Below, piece after piece: positions 24,344 to 30,980 of a stretch of DNA of 30,980 nucleotides; the first letter of the stretch is position 1, and every line of letters starts with the position of its first letter. The notes beneath the pieces are model-generated. The model did no database searches and had not been told where the DNA came from. It was given only the letters and a program-made list of their open reading frames with translations. The DNA comes from Pseudomonadota bacterium (lineage in GTDB: Bacteria; Pseudomonadota; Alphaproteobacteria; Rhizobiales; Rhizobiaceae): the NCBI GenBank assembly GCA_023444445.1, contig JAEXMK010000195.1:1-30980 (forward strand). The letters are read 5' to 3'. The position numbers and the translations under genes are program-made.

Positions 24344-24378
24344 CCATGGTTCATGTTGCTTTCACTTTTTCACGCCCC

Positions 24379-24407
24379 CTTGACGCCGCGGCAAGCCATT
24401 CCCATCT
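24379..24407 (+). promoter_or_regulatory. RpoH (heat-shock sigma factor) promoter of hsp20
   Basis: CTTGAC (24379-24384) and CCCATCT (24401-24407) are spaced as in alphaproteobacterial RpoH promoters. Transcription should start near 24413, leaving a leader of about 97 nt. Confidence 0.8.
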
Positions 24408-24412
24408 CATTC

Positions 24413-24509
24413 ATGCGGTCGCCAGAACGGGGCCGCACCCTATGTCCGGCCATCGCCAGAACGGGATGCCGGGCTTAACCGCAAACAGTCGCTTCTTAAG
24501 GAGGACACC
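24413..24509 (+). promoter_or_regulatory. ROSE-type RNA thermometer in the hsp20 leader
   Basis: The last hairpin (24488-24506) pairs GTC and CTTC around one bulged G (24491) with GGAGGAC through a TTAA loop. This hides the Shine-Dalgarno sequence, with the bulged-G, U[C/U]GCU-containing arrangement that defines ROSE elements. A second stem GGCCG/CGGCC lies at 24431-24451. Melting on warming would free the ribosome binding site. ROSE leaders on hsp20 genes are known in rhizobia and Agrobacterium. Confidence 0.82.
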
Positions 24510-25001
24510 ATGCGCCACGTTGATTTTTCCCCTCTGTATCGCTCCACTGTCGGCTTCGACCGTCTTTTCTCGATGCTCGACGGCCTTGGCCAGCCTGAAC
24601 AGGCCCAGTCCTATCCGCCCTATAATATCGAACGGACAGGCGAAAATACCTATCGCATCACGATGGCCGTTGCCGGTTTTGATGAAACTGAACTCAGCAT
24701 CGAATCCCGCGCCAATGCGCTGACGGTAAAGGCCGAGAAGGCCACGGACGAAAAAACGACCGAAGGCGAATTCCTGTATCGCGGCATCGCCACGCGCGCT
24801 TTTGAACGCCGCTTCCAGCTTGCAGACCACGTCGAAGTCCAGACCGCTTCCTTGAAGAACGGCCTGCTCCACATCGACCTCGTTCGCAATATTCCGGAAG
24901 CTATGAAGCCGCGCCGCATCGCGATCTCGTCCGACAGCGCGGACGCGCCGAAGACGATCGAAGCTCAGGTTACCCCGGCTCAGGTAACTAAGTTTTTGTG
25001 A
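24510..25001 (+). CDS. Small heat-shock protein of the Hsp20/alpha-crystallin family
   Basis: A protein of 163 residues, ATG 24510 after GGAGG. A short N-terminal arm (residues 1-35, with FSPLYRSTVGFDRLFSMLD) precedes an alpha-crystallin domain of about 100 residues: YNIERTGENTYRITMAVAGF, ELSIESRANALTVKAEK, AFERRFQLADHVEV and the conserved NGLLHIDLVRNIPE. A flexible tail follows. It is an ATP-independent holdase that keeps unfolding proteins soluble in the cytoplasm for the DnaK/ClpB system. Expression should be doubly heat-controlled, by the RpoH promoter and by the ROSE leader. A terminator follows 11 bp after the stop. Confidence 0.93.
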   Translation: MRHVDFSPLYRSTVGFDRLFSMLDGLGQPEQAQSYPPYNIERTGENTYRITMAVAGFDETELSIESRANALTVKAEKATDEKTTEGEFLYRGIATRAFERRFQLADHVEVQTASLKNGLLHIDLVRNIPEAMKPRRIAISSDSADAPKTIEAQVTPAQVTKFL

Positions 25002-25012
25002 CATGCAAGACG

Positions 25013-25038
25013 AACGGCCCCCTTGAGGGGCCGTTTTT
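25013..25038 (+). terminator. Rho-independent terminator of hsp20
   Basis: AACGGCCCC (25013-25021), loop CTTGA, GGGGCCGTT (25027-25035), then more T to 25038. It also lies 18 bp past the end of the convergent transporter gene and may work partly in both directions. Confidence 0.9.
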
Positions 25039-25055
25039 GTTTGCGAAAGTGCCTG

Positions 25056-26078
25056 TCATCGAGCGGGTGTGGCAGCGCCTTCCGCCGCAGCAGCCGCTTC
25101 CGCGATCGCTGCCTTTTCATGGGCCTTGCGGGCGTAACGCTGGGCGAGAACCGCGCAGACCATCAGCTGAATCTGGTGGAACAACATGATCGGCAACACG
25201 ATGGCGCCAATGCTCTGGCCCGCAAAGATCGCCCCCGCCATCGGCACGCCGCTTGCAAGGCTCTTCTTTGAGCCGCAGAAGGTGATGGTGATCTCATCTG
25301 CCTTGTTGAAACCCAGCAAGCGGCTGCCGAACATCGTCACGCACAGAACCAGGGCCAGAAGAACGATGTTGATGAGGATAACGACGCCGATATCGCGGAG
25401 AGAAAATGTGTGCCAGATGCCTTCGATGACCGCGTCGGAAAACGCCAGATAGACAACCATCAGGATCGAACCGCGATCGACCGGCGACAGCAGCTTCTTG
25501 CGCGCCCTGATCCACTCCCCGATCCAGGGCTGCAGCACCTGGCCGACAATGAAGGGCAACAGCAGCTGCAGGAAGATTTGCAGGAAAGCATCCAGCGAAA
25601 AGCCGCCGCCATGGCCGCCGACAGTGAAAAGGAAGCCGACCAGCAATGGCGTCAGGAACATGCCGAAAATATTCGAAGCCGAAGCCGAACAGATCGCCGC
25701 CGGCACATTACCACCTGCCATGGAGGTGAAGGCGATGGAGGACTGAACGGTGGATGGCAGCACGCAGAGAAATAGCACGCCCATATAAAGCGGTGCCGGC
25801 AGGATGCTTTCGGGAATGAAGCCGATCGCCACACCGAGAAGCGGGAAAAGGCCGAAAGTAACAAGCAGAATGGCCAGATGCAGACGCCAGTGCAGGATGC
25901 CCGCAATTACCACATCCCGCGAAAGCCGCGCGCCGTGCAGGAAGAACAACAAAGCGATCGCGAGTTTTGTCGCAAGCCCGAAATACTCCGCCGGCGTGCC
26001 GCTGATCGGCAGGATGGAAGCCAAAATCACGGTGGCCACCAGCATCATGGTGAAACGGTCGGGCAGGAAGCGGGTCAT
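25056..26078 (-). CDS. Bile acid:sodium symporter family (YfeH-like) transporter
   Basis: A protein of 340 residues with about ten hydrophobic helices. ATG 26078 (MTRFLPDRFTMM) aligns with the start of E. coli YfeH as I recall it; an in-frame ATG at 26096 is the alternative, and neither has a good ribosome binding site. Conserved segments include ALLFFLHGARLSRD, the signature FLCVLPSTVQSSIAFTSMAG, ASASNIFGMFLTPLLVG, the LLLPFIVGQVLQPWIG helix, FNKADEITITFCGSKKSLASG and MLFHQIQLMVCAV. It is an inner-membrane sodium-coupled transporter of organic anions of unknown identity. It is divergent from a LysR gene, with two LysR boxes between them, so that regulator probably controls it. Confidence 0.88.
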   Translation of the reverse strand: MTRFLPDRFTMMLVATVILASILPISGTPAEYFGLATKLAIALLFFLHGARLSRDVVIAGILHWRLHLAILLVTFGLFPLLGVAIGFIPESILPAPLYMGVLFLCVLPSTVQSSIAFTSMAGGNVPAAICSASASNIFGMFLTPLLVGFLFTVGGHGGGFSLDAFLQIFLQLLLPFIVGQVLQPWIGEWIRARKKLLSPVDRGSILMVVYLAFSDAVIEGIWHTFSLRDIGVVILINIVLLALVLCVTMFGSRLLGFNKADEITITFCGSKKSLASGVPMAGAIFAGQSIGAIVLPIMLFHQIQLMVCAVLAQRYARKAHEKAAIAEAAAAAEGAATPAR

Positions 26079-26129
26079 AGGAGGTCTTTCCGGCATCGGT
26101 TTTGCTTGAAACGCGCGCCACTCTCGCTC

Positions 26130-26144
26130 ATCATGATTTCGGAT
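26130..26144. promoter_or_regulatory. LysR-type binding box 1
   Basis: ATC-N9-GAT (ATCATGATTTCGGAT), which contains the T-N11-A core of LysR-type sites. It lies in the divergent gap between the transporter and lysR-type genes and shares its first 10 bases with box 2, 31 bp away. Confidence 0.55.
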
Positions 26145-26160
26145 GCAAAGATTAACAGTT

Positions 26161-26175
26161 ATCATGATTTGAGAT
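26161..26175. promoter_or_regulatory. LysR-type binding box 2 overlapping the regulator's start
   Basis: ATC-N9-GAT (ATCATGATTTGAGAT), extended to TTATC-N9-GATAA. The site abuts the ATG of the LysR gene at 26177, a position suited to autorepression. Confidence 0.6.
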
Positions 26176-26176
26176 A

Positions 26177-27037
26177 ATGCTGAACCTCCAACATCTTGCC
26201 AGCTTCGTCATGCTTCAGCAAACCGGCAGTTTCACCCTCGCTGCCGAGCGGCTCGGCATTGGGCAATCGACCGTCAGCCAGCATATTCAAAGGCTTGAGG
26301 CATCGCTTGGTCGACGGCTGATCGCACGCAACACGCATCAGGTGAAGCTGACTGGCGAGGGTGAGGCTTTGCTTGGTTACGCCCGCAACATGCTTGAAAT
26401 CGACAGCAAAGTGTCGTCGCTCTTCACCGAAAGCCGTCTGCGTGGGCGGCTACGACTGGGCGTGTCGGAAGATTTTGTCGCGAGCCGGCTGACGGCCATC
26501 CTGGAGGAATTCATCCGTCTTTATCCCCTTGTGGATCTGGAGCTGACGGTTTCGCTGAGCGGCGTGCTTTACCAGATGCAGGATAATGGTGAGCTGGATG
26601 TGGTGCTGGCCAAACGCCGCCTGGGGGACAAGCTGGGTCACTTTCTTTATCGCGAACCGCTTGTCTGGCTGGCGCGCGACCCGGATCGCATGCTGAACCA
26701 GCCGGACGCCCTGCCGCTGATCGCCTTTCCGCCGCCAAGCATCACCAGAAAGGCGGCACAGGAAGCACTGGACCGGGCCGGGCTCTCCTGGCGGATCGTC
26801 TGCACCTGCGGCAGCCTGAGTGGACTTACAGCTGCGGCAAGAGCGGGCATGGGCATTCTGGTGCAACCGCGCAGCATGGCGCCAGCAGGCCTCAAGGAAA
26901 TTGCAGCGGGTGTGCTGCCGGCTCTGGAAGATGTGGAATTTGTGCTGCAACCCAGCAAAGGTGCGGACATGAAGCTGGTGCGCGCCCTTTCCGATCTCGT
27001 GTCGAGCAAGAGCATCGCACCCGGCAGCTTCGTATAG
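26177..27037 (+). CDS. LysR-family transcriptional regulator
   Basis: A protein of 286 residues. The N-terminal winged helix-turn-helix is textbook: MLNLQHLASFVMLQQTGSFT, AAERLGIGQSTVSQHIQRLE, LGRRLIARNTHQVKLTGEG. The effector domain starts near residue 90 (GRLRLGVSEDFV) with LELTVSLSGVLYQMQDNGELDVVLAKR and ends after TAAARAGMGILVQPRS. Starting at ATG 26177 gives the standard LysR N-terminus, though the ribosome binding site is weak and overlapped by a predicted LysR box. It is divergent from the YfeH-like transporter and most likely regulates it together with itself. The inducer is unknown. Confidence 0.93.
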   Translation: MLNLQHLASFVMLQQTGSFTLAAERLGIGQSTVSQHIQRLEASLGRRLIARNTHQVKLTGEGEALLGYARNMLEIDSKVSSLFTESRLRGRLRLGVSEDFVASRLTAILEEFIRLYPLVDLELTVSLSGVLYQMQDNGELDVVLAKRRLGDKLGHFLYREPLVWLARDPDRMLNQPDALPLIAFPPPSITRKAAQEALDRAGLSWRIVCTCGSLSGLTAAARAGMGILVQPRSMAPAGLKEIAAGVLPALEDVEFVLQPSKGADMKLVRALSDLVSSKSIAPGSFV

Positions 27038-27060
27038 AGTTCACTGCGCATTATCTGGAC

Positions 27061-27112
27061 GTAAAACCGCCACGCAGTTTTACTCGAAACGCCTTAGCTT
27101 TCGCGTTTCGAG
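27061..27112. terminator. Paired stem-loops between convergent lysR-type gene and glpK
   Basis: GTAAAAC/GTTTTAC (27061-27082) and CTCGAAACGC/GCGTTTCGAG (27083-27112) are two perfect, directly adjacent inverted repeats with 7- and 10-bp arms. The second includes the glpK stop codon. No long T-run is present; they probably serve as bidirectional 3' ends. Confidence 0.6.
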
Positions 27113-28593
27113 AGGCAACGGCCAACGCTATCGCGCCAGCCTGCGATGGCGTTCTTCCGCTCGCTTTCCTCCATCTCGGGGCTGAAGCGGCGGTCGCGCC
27201 GCCAATGCTCGGCAAAGGCCTTGCGGTCCGGCCAGATGCCGGCGCGGGAGGCCGCAAGCCAGGCCGCACCGAGAATGGTCGTTTCCAGGAAGACCGGTCG
27301 GTCCACCGGTGCGGCAAGAATATCCGCCAACCGCTGCATCGTCCAATCGGAGGCGACCATGCCGCCATCGACCCTCAGCACCGTCTTGCCGTTGTCACCC
27401 GCCCAGTCTTTGCGCATGGCATCCAGCAGATCAAACGTCTGATAGGCAACGCTTTCGAGCGCCGCGCGCGCGAATTCCGCAGGGCCGGTGCCGCGCGTCA
27501 GGCCGAAAATCGCACCGCGCGCTTCGGCATCCCAATAGGGCGCTCCAAGACCGGTGAAGGCCGGCACGAGATAAACGCGCTGCTTGGGATCGGCCTTTTC
27601 GGCAAGCGCGCTGACTTCAGACGCGACCGAGATGAAGCCAAGCTCGTCGCGCAGCCATTGAACGGCGGCACCGGCAATGAATATCGAGCCTTCCAGCGCA
27701 TAGGTCGTCACGCCGTCGAGGCGATAGGCAATGGTCGTCAGCAACCGGTTTGTCGAGGCGACCCGGTCGGTGCCGGTGTTTAGGAGCGCAAAGCAGCCGG
27801 TGCCGTAGGTGGATTTCATCATGCCCGGCTCGAAGCAGGCGTTACCGATAACGGCCGCCTGCTGGTCGCCGGCCACACCCAGGATCGGAATTTCCGCACC
27901 CAGCAACGACTTGTCCGTCACGCCGAAATCGGCGGCGCAATCCAGCACTTCGGGCAGCATGGCGCGGGGAATATCGAGGATGGACAGGAGTTCGTCATCC
28001 CAGGAATTGTCTTCGATATTGTAGATCAGCGTACGCGAAGCGTTGGTGGCGTCGGTCACGTGCCGGCGGCCGCCGGTGAGACGGTAGATCAGGAAACTGT
28101 CGACGGTACCGAAGCAGATTTCTCCCTTGCCCGCCCTTTCGCGAAGACCGCTGACGCTGTCCAAAAGCCATTTCAGCTTCGTGCCGGAAAAATATGGATC
28201 GAGCAGCAGTCCCGTCTTTTTAGAGAAGAGCGGTTCCAGCCCCCTTCTTTTCAAATCCTCGCAGACCGGGGCGGCACGGCGGTCCTGCCAGACCACGGCG
28301 CGGTGCACCGCTTCGCCGGTGTTGCGGTCCCACAGCACCGTCGTTTCCCGCTGATTGGTGATGCCTATCGCCTCTATATCAGTTGCGGCGATGCCGGCAT
28401 CGGCAAGCGCCAACCGGATGGTTTCAAGCACGCTTTTCCAGATGTCTTCGGCATCGTGTTCGACCCAGCCGGAGGCAGGAAAATGCTGCGGAAATTCTCG
28501 CTGCCCGACACCGATGACCCGCATGTCGCGATCAAAGACCATCGACCTCGTCGATGTCGTTCCCTGATCGATCGCCAGAATATAACCGCCCAT
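27094..28593 (-). CDS. glpK: Glycerol kinase
   Basis: A protein of 499 residues, the standard GlpK length, from ATG 28593 with GGGAG upstream. The N-terminal phosphate loop is [17 protein letters not shown]. Further GlpK marks are [90 protein letters not shown] and [15 protein letters not shown]. It phosphorylates glycerol to glycerol-3-phosphate in the cytoplasm, trapping it after uptake by the ABC system encoded just upstream. It is the last gene of the glp operon here, 70 bp after glpV with a stem-loop between. No glpD lies in the visible part. Confidence 0.96.
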   Translation of the reverse strand: MGGYILAIDQGTTSTRSMVFDRDMRVIGVGQREFPQHFPASGWVEHDAEDIWKSVLETIRLALADAGIAATDIEAIGITNQRETTVLWDRNTGEAVHRAVVWQDRRAAPVCEDLKRRGLEPLFSKKTGLLLDPYFSGTKLKWLLDSVSGLRERAGKGEICFGTVDSFLIYRLTGGRRHVTDATNASRTLIYNIEDNSWDDELLSILDIPRAMLPEVLDCAADFGVTDKSLLGAEIPILGVAGDQQAAVIGNACFEPGMMKSTYGTGCFALLNTGTDRVASTNRLLTTIAYRLDGVTTYALEGSIFIAGAAVQWLRDELGFISVASEVSALAEKADPKQRVYLVPAFTGLGAPYWDAEARGAIFGLTRGTGPAEFARAALESVAYQTFDLLDAMRKDWAGDNGKTVLRVDGGMVASDWTMQRLADILAAPVDRPVFLETTILGAAWLAASRAGIWPDRKAFAEHWRRDRRFSPEMEESERKNAIAGWRDSVGRCLSKRES

Positions 28594-28620
28594 TATGTCA
28601 CTCCCTTTTAAACGCAATGA

Positions 28621-28641
28621 CGGGGCGGCAGAGCCGCCCCG
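28621..28641 (-). terminator. Stem-loop between glpV and glpK
   Basis: CGGGGCGGC/GCCGCCCCG form a very stable 9-bp stem with a 3-base loop. No T-run follows on the minus strand, so it probably protects the glpV message from decay or partially stops transcription, lowering glpK relative to glpV. Confidence 0.65.
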
Positions 28642-28663
28642 GTTTCAAGATTTCATGCAGACA

Positions 28664-30385
<1,722 letters not shown>

Positions 30386-30425
30386 ATCAGTCCTCCCAAG
30401 GGTTTGCGATTGCATGAAGTCTGCG

Positions 30426-30449
30426 GGTGCGGTTTTCCTCCGCCGCACC
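30426..30449 (-). other. Stem-loop between glpU and glpV
   Basis: GGTGCGG (30426-30432) and CCGCACC (30443-30449) pair around a 10-base loop in the 74-bp glpU-glpV gap. No T-run follows, so a processing or stability element is likelier than a terminator. Confidence 0.5.
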
Positions 30450-30459
30450 ATTTCCTGCT

Positions 30460-30753
30460 CTAGACGAAACGGAAAACGCCGATGGCGTAGACCACGGACA
30501 GAGCGAGAGCCCACCACAGGTTCGGGCCGACCAGCCCGAGCCATGCGAGATGAATGAAGGCGCTGCCGAGCAGCGAGATGAACAGCCTGTCACCGCGCGT
30601 CGTTTCGAAGCGCAAGAGGCCGTAACGAGGATTGCCACCGGGCGAGAATTGCTCCCACACCCACATCCCAACGAGCAGCACGGCGATGGCGCCAAAAAAC
30701 GCACCCGTCTGCCAGGTCCACGCCATCCAGGTAAAATCGGGCATCTTCGTCAT
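30460..30753 (-). CDS. glpU: Small membrane protein of glycerol ABC transporter (DUF2160)
   Basis: A protein of 97 residues from ATG 30753, which follows GGGGAGGG at good spacing and lies 2 bp after the permease stop; the open frame upstream of it is the shadow of the permease gene. About three hydrophobic segments are visible: TWQTGAFFGAIAVLLVGMWV, ISLLGSAFIHLAWLGLV and LWWALALSVVYAIGVF, with a polar loop EQFSPGGNPRYGLLRFETTR between the first two. This is the DUF2160 family, always found between permease and binding-protein genes of glycerol ABC operons. Its function is not established. It is presumed to be an accessory membrane subunit. Confidence 0.9.
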   Translation of the reverse strand: MTKMPDFTWMAWTWQTGAFFGAIAVLLVGMWVWEQFSPGGNPRYGLLRFETTRGDRLFISLLGSAFIHLAWLGLVGPNLWWALALSVVYAIGVFRFV

Positions 30754-30755
30754 GA

Positions 30756-30980
30756 TCAAACCCTCCCCAGCGCAAAGCCCTTGGCGATGTAATTGCGCAC
30801 GAACCAGATAACCAGGGCACCCGGTATCAGCGTCAGCACACCGGCAGCGGCAAGCAGGCCCCAGTCCATACCTGCGGCCGAAACGGTTCTCGTCATGGTC
30901 GCGGCGATTGGCTTGGCGTCGGTCGTCGTCAGCGTGCGGGCGATCAGCAACTCTACCCACGAGAACATGAAGCTGAAGAA
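30756..30980 (-). CDS. glpQ: Glycerol ABC transporter permease, C-terminal part (runs off the window)
   Basis: Only the last 74 residues are visible; the frame stays open to the right edge (FFSFMFSWVELLIARTL). The pieces FSWVELLIARTLTTTDAKPI and GALVIWFVRNYIAKGFALGRV are the end of a MalG-type binding-protein-dependent permease: the last helix is preceded by a periplasmic loop, and FVRNYIAKGFALG is the usual C-terminus (consensus QRYFVRGLTAGAVKG-like). Adjacency to glpU identifies it as the rhizobial GlpQ permease, not the unrelated E. coli glycerophosphodiesterase of that name. Confidence 0.85.
   Translation of the reverse strand, partial: FFSFMFSWVELLIARTLTTTDAKPIAATMTRTVSAAGMDWGLLAAAGVLTLIPGALVIWFVRNYIAKGFALGRV

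Overview
The window reads as chromosomal DNA of an alphaproteobacterium of the Rhizobiales, most likely the Agrobacterium/Rhizobium group. It is GC-rich and densely packed. It carries a CpdR-type response regulator beside tRNA-Val(GAC), an sRNA with the architecture of MmgR/suhB, a small heat-shock gene with a RpoH promoter and a ROSE-type RNA thermometer, and the rhizobial glpQ-glpU-glpV-glpK gene order. I see no insertion sequence, phage gene or CRISPR array. Family assignments rest on motifs and remembered homologues, because no search was run.

Layout from left to right. Positions 1-3550 (+) hold the 3' part of a three-gene module: the end of a large transglutaminase-related protein, a circularly permuted ATP-grasp/alpha-E fusion, and a transglutaminase-like cysteine peptidase. 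Next come a TadG-like von Willebrand A protein (3719-4957), an ABC-F ATPase (5082-6704), and a lactate pair consisting of a D-lactate dehydrogenase (6765-7757) and a quinone-linked L-lactate dehydrogenase (7873-9018). A MarR-GNAT fusion regulator (9418-10359) follows, preceded by a promoter studded with palindromes.

Positions 10373-20185 (-) form one eight-gene catabolic operon. It encodes a ribose-type ABC importer (binding protein, ATPase, permease), a SorC-family regulator, an aldo/keto reductase, a GlpD-like FAD dehydrogenase, a class I DeoC/FbaB/LsrF-like aldolase and an FGGY kinase. The last three genes, and the regulator/reductase pair, overlap at their stop and start codons. The logical pathway is import of a polyol or sugar, phosphorylation, oxidation of the phosphorylated polyol to a ketose phosphate, then aldol cleavage. 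It resembles erythritol catabolism but has an aldolase where isomerases would be expected. The substrate is unknown. A promoter, a 9-bp-arm inverted repeat and a distant third half-site lie in front of the first gene.

Positions 20493-25038 are housekeeping and stress genes: tRNA-Val, cpdR, an N-formylglutamate amidohydrolase, an MmgR-like sRNA, a HisN-type phosphatase, an alpha/beta hydrolase with a structured leader, and a ROSE-controlled hsp20. Positions 25056-27037 hold a bile-acid/sodium-symporter-family transporter divergent from a LysR regulator, with two LysR boxes between them. Positions 27094-30980 (-) are the end of a glycerol uptake operon (glpQ partial, glpU, glpV, glpK), with stem-loops between glpU and glpV and between glpV and glpK.

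The items most worth following up are the uncharacterised polyol operon with its operator arrangement, the stacked palindromes at the MarR-GNAT promoter, the structured minus-strand element at 24190-24343, and the paired LysR boxes.
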